In this document: positions 56,021 through 64,000 of the stretch, one piece after another | Layout: every line of letters begins with the position of its first letter | Numbering within the stretch: position 1 is the stretch's first letter | From: Photobacterium sp. TY1-4 | GTDB taxonomy: Bacteria; Pseudomonadota; Gammaproteobacteria; Enterobacterales; Vibrionaceae | DNA: 64,000 bases | Assembly (NCBI RefSeq): GCF_025398175.1 | Contig: NZ_CP099734.1 | Coordinates: forward strand, 3,100,001-3,164,000 | Direction of reading: 5' to 3' | The notes under the pieces: generated by a model | Told to the model about the DNA's origin: nothing | Seen by the model: the letters and a program-made list of their open reading frames with translations, nothing else | Database searches by the model: none | Position numbers and translations under genes: made by a program

Positions 56021-59000
56021 TTAATCACATAACCGGTGCTGGCTATAGCGATTGAGCTTAGTCGCGAGCTTGCCAGCGGTATAGCTATCCCAACTGCCCG
56101 GATGATATCCTAGGTGCGAATAGCCGCCCTGCTCCAACATTCTTTGCGCCCGCTTCATCACCCGGTCCGATTGATCACAAGTGCGGTAGCCGAGATCGCG
56201 GCTGAGCGTGGCATGCATCAGCTTGGTCGCCAAATCATCAGCGCTGCCCTTGCTCGAGTCATGATCCAGCAAGACCGAGAGCTTGTCGCAATGATCGATC
56301 GGATAATACCCCACCCGATAGCCTCTGCCGCCAATCATTTCATGCGTCACATAACGGCCATTGAACGGCTGGTCATAACACGCTGTTGGCTCCGGATCCT
56401 CGGGTTGATACGGCTCATCAGGCTCATACGAATCATACGGATCGAGGTACTGCATATTATCGATCACCATCTTCAGAATCTGACCCGGTTTCACCGTAAA
56501 GTTGACACAGTAAGTCTCCGGCTCGGGACTGCTTCCATAGCCGCCGTAACTCCCGTAACTCCCCTCGCTTTCACCATTCAGCAGGTAGACCGAACTGATG
56601 CCATAATATGGGTGAACCGGCGCCTCCGTTGTACCCTCCAACTCTTCCAGAATGGTTTCCGGATAGCCGTCTTTATTGAAATCCATCAACCAGACCGGGT
56701 GCCAGCCAACAGGGATCTCCGTTTCACACAGGGTGTAGATATCACCCGGGATCAATTTTGCCCCGTCAAAGTCGAGGTAAGCCTGGGGCGTTTGCGCCGC
56801 GGTGTTGAGGCCGGGACCGGTCAGGGTAAAGTGCCAGATGTCATTGGTTTGATACCCATTCGTCTTTTTAATGACTTTCACCATCCCGCTCTCACGGTTG
56901 GTAAAGGTGCAGGTCACCGTCTCCCCCGGATCCAGCTCGATGCCGACCATTCGCGTCGCCTGATTCGGGGTCGAGTTTTCAACGTCCGATTCGGTACAGG
57001 TTAAATCCGCCAGCTGGAAGGCCGGGCTCGGATCATCTTCAGCCACCTGATATGTTCCCGGCAAGACGTCGGTAAAGGTCTGGGTCTGGCCATGATCGAG
57101 CGATAAGTTGGTGCCGTTCTCTCCAATGTTATGACTAAAGCTGAAACCGCTGCCGTACTTCGGCTCGGTCAGCTTTTTCACCACAATCGTCCCGAGTTTC
57201 TGGTTGGTGATCACGCACTGTTTGGTCTGCCCGGCATCTGCCACTACATCCACCGTAAACGAACAACCACTGCTGGCCGTCTGCGCCCAGCCGGGGCGTG
57301 GCGTTTCGGTAATGGTGTAGTCACCGTCCTGCAGCTCAAAGTCACTGTTATCGATCTGGAAGACTTCAAACGTTGCCGGATCGCCGTCCGTGCTCAACGT
57401 AACGCCTTCCGAAGGCAATCCCGGACCTTGCAGGGTCATTTCCCAACCGCTTTCATATCCGGCCGGCAACGTCACCTTATTTACCGCGACAAGCACGGGA
57501 TCATCAGGCTGAGGAGCTTCCAGGGTGAAGGTCAGGGTATCAGCACAGTCGGCAAGACTCGGCTGCGCTGGCAGGGTCATATCAATCGTCTTGACCGTGG
57601 TGCCGACCAAGTTGCCACAGCTGGTGACCGTCGCGGTATAGCTGTCCGGCTCGATATCCTCAGCAGTTTCGGTCAGGGTCGTTGCACCAACAGCATCAAA
57701 CTCAAACACCAGGTTCTGAACCACGTTATTGCCGCTGTCTTTCACCTCCACATTACACGTCAGGTCTTGCGCCGCCGGAATCGTCAGTTCCACGTCGAGA
57801 TCCACCAGCGCGGCAGCGGTCACCAGAATTGAGACCGGGTTATTGGCGTCACCGCTTGATGCCGTGGCGCCGTTAGAAGCCGTCAGCAGCGCCCAATCCG
57901 ACAGCGTCCCGTTGGTGGTGGTTACTGCCGCCGCTGCAATGGTTTTGGTAAACTCGACAAAACCGACCGGGCAACCGGTATCAACGGCACAGGTGCCGGA
58001 TGGTTGTTCCTCAGAAGTCCATACCAGATCCGGATCAGACTCAGTCAGGAAAGTGCCCTGGCTGTAGCTGTTACTAAAGGTTCCGCTGGCACTACCGCCG
58101 GCAATACTGGCCACCGCATAGCTGAGGCCGTCACCAACGATCTGCTCAGTATCCGAAATGGTTGCGGTCGTTTCAGTTTGCGACCCAGGCTGGATGTCAC
58201 TATTCGGCAGGTCGAACGTGACTTCAATCGTTTCGGCAAAAGGCTCATTGGTCGCCGGGTCGATAAAAGTCAGAACCGCGGTATCGCTCAAGTCACTGGC
58301 ATCTGCCGGCGCATCAAACAGATGGGTCAGCACCAATGTTTCGCTGCCTGCCGGCACCGGGACATCTTCAGCGGTAGCGACATCATTCACAGCTGGGGTT
58401 CCGTTGCCTGTCAGCGTATCCGTCACATCCACCAGAATATCCCGCGATGCCGGGTTGGTAGCATAGATATTGGTGACCACCGCCACGGTGCCGGCTTCGG
58501 TCGGACGCACTTCCCAGCCCACCCGGATGGTCACATCTTTTTCATTGGCCTCATTGACATCACAGGTGTTACCTAAGTCAACCTGAGCCGGCAGTGCCTG
58601 CTTGGTGACGTTCCACACCAGACCGCCACCTTCGGTGGCCGACATGTCTTTCCGCGCTGCCGCGGCTTCAATATCTTTGACCGGGATCGGCACGGTGCGT
58701 TTGCCTTTTTGAAAGTCCGGGGCTTCAAACATATAGGCCTGGAGTGAAGAGCCGCTGAATTGGCTGGCCCCGATAGCAAGCCGGTTGGCCCAGTCAATCA
58801 CACAGGTGGTGTTTGCCCCCTGGGTGATCGTCAACTGGCGATAAATGACTTCTTGGATCCCGCCCGTCACCGTACCAGATGCATCGATCAGCTGTGCTCC
58901 GACGACGAGGCTACAATTGCCATCCGAAAAGACATTGAGCGTATCCGGCGCCTTAATCAGCTGCACATCAAAGATCCGATCGTACCCCTCAATCCCGCTG

Positions 59001-59368
59001 GCCAGGGCATGATCCGCAGCAATGATGACATCATAAGTCACGGTATCGTCACTATTGCCATTTTTAGCAATTAAACGGTGCGGTACCAGATCCAGCTCAT
59101 GCCAACCTTTGCCCAGGTTCCCGGTGGTATAAGGGGTATCATTCCCTCCCAAAGTGGATGGATCCTGGCAAGTAAAATTATTCTCCGTATTCGGCAAGGT
59201 ATTACTCCCTGCAATCAAAGTCGGGTTGCCGTCATTGCGGCACCCTTCCAGGGTAAACTGCACGGTATTCGGGGGCTCTACAGCCCAGGCGGATCCCACT
59301 GCCGTCAAACAAAGCAATGAAACGCCCAGCGCATGTTTTATCCCCCTCAGGATAACGTCAGGTTTCAT
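56021..59368 (-). CDS. Large secreted protein with prealbumin-like (SpaA/Cna-B-type) repeats
   Basis: 1115 residues. Signal peptide (cleavage after GSAWA, about residue 29). N-terminal 640 residues are Thr/Asp/Ala-rich beta-type sequence without a family I can name. At about 640-930 there are three or four prealbumin-like domains ending in the recurrent CxxTNxxxG pattern (QCVITNQKLG, TCTFTNRESG). A Tyr/Gly/Ser and Pro/Glu/Asp linker (EGSYGSYGGYGSS) leads to a Cys-containing C-terminal domain of about 120 residues that I do not recognise. No sortase motif or C-terminal membrane helix. RBS AGGAAGAG precedes the ATG. Likely a surface or matrix protein; function unknown. Confidence 0.75.
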   Translation of the reverse strand: MKPDVILRGIKHALGVSLLCLTAVGSAWAVEPPNTVQFTLEGCRNDGNPTLIAGSNTLPNTENNFTCQDPSTLGGNDTPYTTGNLGKGWHELDLVPHRLIAKNGNSDDTVTYDVIIAADHALASGIEGYDRIFDVQLIKAPDTLNVFSDGNCSLVVGAQLIDASGTVTGGIQEVIYRQLTITQGANTTCVIDWANRLAIGASQFSGSSLQAYMFEAPDFQKGKRTVPIPVKDIEAAAARKDMSATEGGGLVWNVTKQALPAQVDLGNTCDVNEANEKDVTIRVGWEVRPTEAGTVAVVTNIYATNPASRDILVDVTDTLTGNGTPAVNDVATAEDVPVPAGSETLVLTHLFDAPADASDLSDTAVLTFIDPATNEPFAETIEVTFDLPNSDIQPGSQTETTATISDTEQIVGDGLSYAVASIAGGSASGTFSNSYSQGTFLTESDPDLVWTSEEQPSGTCAVDTGCPVGFVEFTKTIAAAAVTTTNGTLSDWALLTASNGATASSGDANNPVSILVTAAALVDLDVELTIPAAQDLTCNVEVKDSGNNVVQNLVFEFDAVGATTLTETAEDIEPDSYTATVTSCGNLVGTTVKTIDMTLPAQPSLADCADTLTFTLEAPQPDDPVLVAVNKVTLPAGYESGWEMTLQGPGLPSEGVTLSTDGDPATFEVFQIDNSDFELQDGDYTITETPRPGWAQTASSGCSFTVDVVADAGQTKQCVITNQKLGTIVVKKLTEPKYGSGFSFSHNIGENGTNLSLDHGQTQTFTDVLPGTYQVAEDDPSPAFQLADLTCTESDVENSTPNQATRMVGIELDPGETVTCTFTNRESGMVKVIKKTNGYQTNDIWHFTLTGPGLNTAAQTPQAYLDFDGAKLIPGDIYTLCETEIPVGWHPVWLMDFNKDGYPETILEELEGTTEAPVHPYYGISSVYLLNGESEGSYGSYGGYGSSPEPETYCVNFTVKPGQILKMVIDNMQYLDPYDSYEPDEPYQPEDPEPTACYDQPFNGRYVTHEMIGGRGYRVGYYPIDHCDKLSVLLDHDSSKGSADDLATKLMHATLSRDLGYRTCDQSDRVMKRAQRMLEQGGYSHLGYHPGSWDSYTAGKLATKLNRYSQHRLCD

Positions 59369-60139
59369 TTCTCTTCCTCATGGTTAGACTTCTTCATAGA
59401 TGGCGCTCACTGATGCCGATGAAGGATCCGCCAACTCCCCGGCAGCATTCATCACAACAGCGCATCAGATTGATATGAAAATAGTCAATAAGCAGTGCAT
59501 GGCAGAGTGGCAAACCTGAGACAGTCTCAGGATCCGGCGTCCTTGTATGCAAAACAGCACTTAAACATGAATAAACAGTCACGACTTTTCAGTCATTCGT
59601 ACCAAGGCAGAACCAGCTTGTAGAAACACTGTATTCACACACAGAAACAAAGTGGTAACCTTTCCTTGTTTTCCGACCAGAAATAAGCCAACTATTGATA
59701 CACAACAAGAAAAATCTGTGAAATACGTAGATAATTTCGACGCTGACTGAAATGGGGGAAAAAGCTTGCTCATTATCACAAGGTGATAAAAGAACCGGGC
59801 TATGCTATGATGATGAGCTTGTTTCTTAGCCTGATTTATGGCTGGAGAACATCATCTCGTCACAATGATATGCGAGTCTCCTCCCGGTCAGCAGGGCGAT
59901 GTACCGCGTTGGCCTGCCAGACAGGAGCAGCCTTATCAAAGCAAGCCGATGCTTTCATAAGGCTATATTTTTTGTAAAAAATTTGTTTTGCCACTGCGTT
60001 CTGAGGACTGAAAGTTAAAAAATTTTGAACTCCGCCACAGTTTGTAGGCGATATTCAACATAAATGAACTTTCATTTTCAGGTATAAATCAGTGAATCAA
60101 ATTTCCCTTGGGTAAAAGTTTGTCCGGAGACAATCCTCA
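59369..60139. other. Long divergent intergenic region between the secreted-protein gene and pyruvate kinase
   Basis: About 770 bp. Short frames here lack RBS and coding character. Contains a 17-bp inverted repeat (59773-59789) and TATAAA-like sequence at 60083-60088 upstream of pykF. It must hold two divergent promoters; I cannot place them with confidence. Confidence 0.45.
59773..59789. repeat. Inverted repeat, operator candidate
   Basis: TTATCACAAGGTGATAA, perfect 7-bp arms around AAG. About 405 bp upstream of the secreted-protein gene and 350 bp upstream of pykF. Regulator unknown. Confidence 0.4.
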
Positions 60140-61552
60140 ATGAAAAAGACTAAGATCGTATGTACGATTGGACCGAAAACAGAATCAAAAGAGATGCTGA
60201 CCAAGCTGGCAGAAGCCGGCATGAACGTAATGCGTCTGAACTTCTCGCACGGCGACTTCGCTGAGCACGGCCAGCGTATCCAAAACCTGCGTGACGTGAT
60301 GGCGGAAACCGGTAAGCAACTGGCCATTCTTCTGGACACCAAAGGTCCGGAAATCCGCACCACCAAGCTGGAAAACGGTCAAGATTTCTCACTGGTAGCC
60401 GGTCAGGAATTCACCTTCACCACCGACACCACAGTGATCGGTAACCAAGACCGCGTTGCCGTGACCTACCCAGGCTTTGCCCAAGACCTGGCGAAAGGCA
60501 ACACCATCCTGGTTGATGACGGCCTGATCGAAATGGAAGTGCTGGAAACCACCGACACGGAAGTGAAATGTAAAGTGCTGAACAACGGCGACCTGGGCGA
60601 AAACAAAGGTGTGAACCTACCGGGCGCTTCTGTCAAGCTGCCAGCACTGGCTGAAAAAGACAAAGCCGACCTGAAATTCGGTTGTGAGCAGGGCGTTGAC
60701 TTCGTGGCCGCTTCTTTCATCCGTAAAGCCGATGACGTGAAAGAAATCCGTGAACTGCTGAACGCCAATGGCGGCGAAAACATTCACATCATCTCGAAAA
60801 TCGAGAACCAGGAAGGCGTGGATAACTTCGACGAAATCCTGGAAGTGTCTGACGGTATCATGGTTGCCCGTGGTGATCTGGGTGTTGAAATCCCGGTTGA
60901 AGAAGTGATCTTCGCGCAGAAGATGATGATCGAGAAATGTAACCGTGCCCGCAAAGTTGTCATCACGGCAACCCAGATGCTGGACTCGATGATCAAGAAC
61001 CCACGTCCGACCCGCGCCGAAGCCGGTGACGTGGCCAACGCCATCATGGACGGTACTGATGCCGTCATGCTGTCTGGTGAGTCTGCGAAAGGGAAATACC
61101 CAATCGAAGCCGTGACGATCATGGCACAAATCTGTGACCGTACCGATGGCGCCCTGAAAGCTGAGCTGGGCTCTCGCCTGGACAGCCCACGCCTGCGCAT
61201 CACCGAAGCCGTTTGTAAAGGCGCGGTTGATACGTCTGAAAAACTGAACGCACCACTGATTGTTGTGGCCACTGAAGCCGGTAAGTCTGCCCGCTCTGTA
61301 CGCAAGTACTTCCCGACCGCAAAAATCCTGGCAGTCACTACCAATCCGAAGACCGCGGCTCAGCTGACGCTGACCAAAGGGGTAACACCGGTTGTGGTTG
61401 AATCAATCGACAACACAGATGCCTTCTACGCCCGCGGTAAAGAGCTGGCCCTGGAAACCGGTCTGGGCACCAAAGGCGATATCGTTGTGATGGTCTCCGG
61501 CGCGCTGGTTCCTTCAGGCACCACCAACACCGCGTCTGTTCACGTCCTGTAA
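60140..61552 (+). CDS. pykF: Pyruvate kinase I
   Basis: 470 residues, family length. Converts PEP and ADP to pyruvate and [23 protein letters not shown] at the N-terminus, [27 protein letters not shown], and the active-site [13 protein letters not shown] with downstream TQMLDSM are visible. Matches PykF (type I) rather than PykA in length and N-terminus. RBS is CCGGAGA upstream. Terminator follows. Confidence 0.97.
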   Translation: MKKTKIVCTIGPKTESKEMLTKLAEAGMNVMRLNFSHGDFAEHGQRIQNLRDVMAETGKQLAILLDTKGPEIRTTKLENGQDFSLVAGQEFTFTTDTTVIGNQDRVAVTYPGFAQDLAKGNTILVDDGLIEMEVLETTDTEVKCKVLNNGDLGENKGVNLPGASVKLPALAEKDKADLKFGCEQGVDFVAASFIRKADDVKEIRELLNANGGENIHIISKIENQEGVDNFDEILEVSDGIMVARGDLGVEIPVEEVIFAQKMMIEKCNRARKVVITATQMLDSMIKNPRPTRAEAGDVANAIMDGTDAVMLSGESAKGKYPIEAVTIMAQICDRTDGALKAELGSRLDSPRLRITEAVCKGAVDTSEKLNAPLIVVATEAGKSARSVRKYFPTAKILAVTTNPKTAAQLTLTKGVTPVVVESIDNTDAFYARGKELALETGLGTKGDIVVMVSGALVPSGTTNTASVHVL

Positions 61553-61580
61553 TTTCAAACGTGAAGCTGTACCGATAATG

Positions 61581-61607
61581 ACGGGAGCCAGTCGGCTCCC
61601 GTTTTTT
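61581..61607 (+). terminator. Terminator after pykF
   Basis: ACGGGAGCC (61581-61589) / GGCTCCCGT (61594-61602), loop AGTC, then six T. Confidence 0.92.
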
Positions 61608-61841
61608 ATCCCCCGGCAACAGCTCCTACCTGTACCCGAACGTTCACAGAACGCCGCTTTATCTATCGCCCTGTCAATCTATCCTCTGTATACTCGAGCT
61701 GTAGCAAAATTCCCCAAAGGTATAGGAAATCGCTGATATCCTCCCCGATATCGGTGCCAGACTATCGGCCTTTTTTGCTCCCTGTACCCTCTCCAGGCAT
61801 GAGATGCCCGGGGCACCATAACGAAAACAATGAGGATACAC

Positions 61842-62495
61842 GTGTCTAGCCCGACGTTAACCAATAAAGTCATGGAGATGATCCGGCAGGATATTTTGCT
61901 CGGCGAACTTGCGCCCGGCCAAAAGCTTGTCGTGGCAGAATTGAAAGCACGATACGACGTCGGAGCCTCGCCGATCCGGGAAGCCCTGGTCCAGCTGTCG
62001 TGGAAGAAGTATGTCATCTTTGCGCCACAAAAAGGCTGCTGGGTCGCCCCCGTTTCAGTCGCCGAGCTGGAAGAGCTGTTCGAAGCCAGCCAGTTGCTGT
62101 CTCAAACCCTGCTGTCCCAAGCCATCGACCAAGGCGGAGAAGCCTGGGAGCTGAACATTCTGACCAGCTTCCATAAGCTCAGTCGCCTCAACCCGGCGGC
62201 GCAGGATATTGATTTCAATGAGTGGGAGCAGCGGCACAGCGACTTTCATCTCGCCCTGTTAGAGGGCAGCCAGTCCAGCGTGATGCTGGCGCTCTATCGC
62301 GAGGTCTACGAGCAAATCGAGCGTTACCGCCACATTTGGGTCAGCCGCACACGACGCTTTGAGGAGCGCTACCATGATCACGGCGAGCACGAAGCGATGA
62401 TGAAGGCGGTGCTGAACCGGGATACAGCAACCGCTCTGAAGCTGCTGACCAACCACTCGCAGCGGGCCATGGAGATGATCAAAACCTACCTCTGA
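61842..62495 (+). CDS. GntR-family (FadR/FCD-type) transcriptional regulator
   Basis: 217 residues from GTG 61842, which has TGAGGA five bases upstream; the in-frame ATG at 61830 overlaps that site. N-terminal winged helix (LVVAELKARYDVGASPIREALVQL), then an all-helical FCD ligand domain with likely metal ligands (His in FHLALLEGSQ, HGEHEAMMKAV). Ligand unknown. It stands alone; no adjacent catabolic operon in the window. Confidence 0.9.
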   Translation: MSSPTLTNKVMEMIRQDILLGELAPGQKLVVAELKARYDVGASPIREALVQLSWKKYVIFAPQKGCWVAPVSVAELEELFEASQLLSQTLLSQAIDQGGEAWELNILTSFHKLSRLNPAAQDIDFNEWEQRHSDFHLALLEGSQSSVMLALYREVYEQIERYRHIWVSRTRRFEERYHDHGEHEAMMKAVLNRDTATALKLLTNHSQRAMEMIKTYL

Positions 62496-62527
62496 GCCCC
62501 CCGCTCACGGGCCCACCATCAGGGAAC

Positions 62528-62656
62528 TTACCAGAATATTTCCTTATGGTGGGTGTTGAGCAGCAGCACTGCCAACAGAAAGTACAACGCACTGACCTGA
62601 AATCCCAACAAGAACAACCCCAGCGTTGTCAGCCGGACCAGAAACTTATTCACCAT
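62528..62656 (-). CDS. Small membrane protein, 42 residues
   Basis: Short frame ATG 62656 to TAA 62528: begins MVNKFLVRLTTLGLFLLGFQ and ends NTHHKEIFW. One long hydrophobic stretch (about residues 6-34), basic N-terminus and polar C-terminus predict a single-pass or hairpin inner-membrane protein. AGGAAAGG lies about nine bases upstream. Sits between the GntR gene and ilvH, upstream of neither in an operon. I do not recognise a named family. Confidence 0.6.
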   Translation of the reverse strand: MVNKFLVRLTTLGLFLLGFQVSALYFLLAVLLLNTHHKEIFW

Positions 62657-62773
62657 GACTGCACACCTTTCCTGCACGCCAAGCGCGCGCGACACCTATT
62701 AGACTTTAGTCGAATATGGCGGCGCTTTCCGGTGCAAAATTCAGACGCTGATCTGGCGGGATTTCGAGATCAA

Positions 62774-62809
62774 AACAGCCCGACTCAGATCTCCCTGAGT
62801 CGGGCTGTT
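62774..62809 (-). terminator. Terminator after ilvIH
   Basis: AACAGCCCGACTCA (plus-strand 62774-62787, starting AAC..) pairs with TGAGTCGGGCTGTT (62796-62809), 14-bp stem with an 8-nt loop; short T-run on the minus strand. Confidence 0.85.
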
Positions 62810-62832
62810 CAATCAATCAGGGGGCCTTGCGA

Positions 62833-63330
62833 TCAGGCTTTCAGCGCGCGCTCCCCGCGGGCAATCCCCACCACCCCGCTGCGGGCCACTTCGATAATAT
62901 CAGTTGCCTCAGCCACCGCGGCGATAAAGGCATCGAGTTTGTCACTGGTGCCGGTCAGCTGAATGGTATAGATCTGGGCGGTCACATCGACAATCTGGCC
63001 GCGGAAGATATCCGCCGAGCGTTTCACTTCCGCCCGGGCAAAGCCGCTGGCTTTGACTTTCACCAGCATCAGCTCCCGCTCAACATGATCGGTTTCCGTC
63101 ACATTGCTGACCTTGAGAATATCGATCAGCTTATGCAACTGCTTCTCGATCTGCTCCAGGGCAGCATCGTCGTCCACATGGGTGGTGATATTCAACCGCG
63201 ACAGCGTTGGATCATCGGTCGGCGCCACTGTCAGCGATTCAATGTTATAGCCGCGTTGAGAGAACAGGCCAACCACCCGTGACAATGCGCCCGATTCGTT
63301 TTCCAGTAAGACCGATACAATTCTGCGCAT
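62833..63330 (-). CDS. ilvH: Acetolactate synthase small (regulatory) subunit, isozyme III
   Basis: 165 residues. ACT-domain regulatory subunit giving valine feedback control. [33 protein letters not shown] is typical (only part quoted: ENESGALSRVVGLFSQRG). Start ATG overlaps the ilvI stop by one base (TAATG), so the two subunits are coupled. Confidence 0.97.
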   Translation of the reverse strand: MRRIVSVLLENESGALSRVVGLFSQRGYNIESLTVAPTDDPTLSRLNITTHVDDDAALEQIEKQLHKLIDILKVSNVTETDHVERELMLVKVKASGFARAEVKRSADIFRGQIVDVTAQIYTIQLTGTSDKLDAFIAAVAEATDIIEVARSGVVGIARGERALKA

Positions 63331-64000
63331 TAGGTTCTCTCCGTTTTACTTAACCACATTTCACTCATCGAGCCCCCCCGGATCAACATCGGGTACACGT
63401 GCTCAGTCTCATCCACACTGATATCAATAAACACCAGCTTGTCTTTCATCGCCAGCGCTTTTTCCAGTTCACTTTCCAGCTTGGCCGGATCGGAAATCCG
63501 CACCCCGACATGGCCGTAAGCTTCGGCAATCGCGGCAAAGTCCGGCACCGAATCCATGTAGGAATGGGAATGGCGGCCCTGATAAATCATGTCCTGCCAC
63601 TGCTTCACCATCCCCAGGAACCGGTTGTTCAGGTTGATGATCTTCACCGGGATATCGTATTGCAGCGCCGTGGACAGTTCCTGGATATTCATCTGGATAC
63701 TGCCGTCACCAGTGACACACACCACCTCGGCATCCGGCAGGGCAAACTTCACCCCCATCGCTGCCGGCAGGCCGAAGCCCATGGTGCCGAGGCCACCGGA
63801 GTTGATCCAGCGACGCGGCTTATCAAACGGATAATACAGGGCGGCAAACATCTGGTGCTGACCGACATCCGACGCCACATAAGCATCCCCGTGGGTCAGT
63901 TTGTGCAGCACTTCGATCACCTGCTGCGGCTTGATCCGCTCGCTGTCAGTGGCATAGCTCAGGCACTTGCGGGCACGCCAGGATTCGATTTCGCTCCACC
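63330..64000 (-). CDS. ilvI: Acetolactate synthase large subunit, isozyme III, C-terminal part
   Basis: 223 codons, open to the window edge, so the N-terminal two thirds are missing. This is the ThDP-binding C-terminal domain: [32 protein letters not shown] and [14 protein letters not shown]. The partner ilvH follows. Catalyses acetolactate formation in branched-chain amino acid synthesis. Confidence 0.96.
   Translation of the reverse strand, partial: WSEIESWRARKCLSYATDSERIKPQQVIEVLHKLTHGDAYVASDVGQHQMFAALYYPFDKPRRWINSGGLGTMGFGLPAAMGVKFALPDAEVVCVTGDGSIQMNIQELSTALQYDIPVKIINLNNRFLGMVKQWQDMIYQGRHSHSYMDSVPDFAAIAEAYGHVGVRISDPAKLESELEKALAMKDKLVFIDISVDETEHVYPMLIRGGSMSEMWLSKTERT

Noticed and set aside
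59783..59977. 64-codon plus-strand frame beginning MIKEPGYAMMM
   Set aside because: Starts inside the inverted repeat, has no RBS and its later part is Arg/Ser/Ala-rich without family features.

Overview
The window looks like a chromosomal segment of a marine gammaproteobacterium of the Vibrionaceae. I infer this from the proteins and from gene order. The DNA is fairly GC-rich (mid to upper 50s percent by eye). Photobacterium-like genera would fit, but the genus cannot be fixed from the sequence alone. Two blocks that lie far apart on the E. coli chromosome are joined here. Positions 1-13138 follow the E. coli yjgN-yjgM-rraB-argI-pyrLBI-ridA order, and 13844-46875 follow the E. coli plsC-parC-parE-yqiA-cpdA-yqiB-nudF-tolC / hldE-glnE-ygiF / ygiM-cca-uppP-folK-folB-plsY-tsaD-rpsU-dnaG-rpoD-ileX order.

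Region 1 (1-13138) covers arginine and pyrimidine metabolism. An arginine deiminase pathway (arcD-like transporter, arcA, arcC) is inserted between rraB and the ornithine carbamoyltransferase gene. Next comes pyrL-pyrB-pyrI with a classical leader-peptide attenuator, then a lipoprotein serine protease, a second ArgR-type repressor and ridA. Upstream of arcD lies an unannotated 48-codon ORF with a run of arginine codons, hairpins, and a perfect FNR-type box further upstream. This looks like a leader-peptide control element for arginine catabolism. Carbamoyl phosphate and ornithine link the ADI, OTC and ATCase genes.

Region 2 (13228-46875) is core housekeeping: isoprenoid isomerase, phospholipid acylation (plsC, plsY), topoisomerase IV, cAMP phosphodiesterase, TolC, LPS heptose synthesis (hldE), glutamine synthetase control (glnE), a chemoreceptor, triphosphatase, phosphate transport (DUF47-pit), type II secretion accessory proteins GspA/GspB, tRNA CCA-adding enzyme, undecaprenyl-PP phosphatase, folate genes, TsaD, the rpsU-yqeY-dnaG-rpoD macromolecular-synthesis operon and tRNA-Ile2 (CAU).

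Region 3 (46876-60139) is accessory: a Tat-exported copper nitrite reductase (nirK), a secreted alpha/beta hydrolase, a membrane-anchored AraC regulator, and a three-gene periplasmic redox operon (CcdA/DsbD-like membrane protein, TlpA-like thioredoxin, and a double-thioredoxin protein whose first domain lacks both cysteines). The redox operon is divergent from a large ToxR/CadC-type TPR regulator. Three to four 11-bp direct repeats lie between them. A 1115-residue secreted protein with prealbumin-like repeats follows.

Region 4 (60140-64000) returns to core genes: pyruvate kinase, a GntR regulator, an unannotated 42-residue membrane miniprotein, and ilvH with the 3' part of ilvI. No insertion sequence, CRISPR array, prophage or rRNA was seen.
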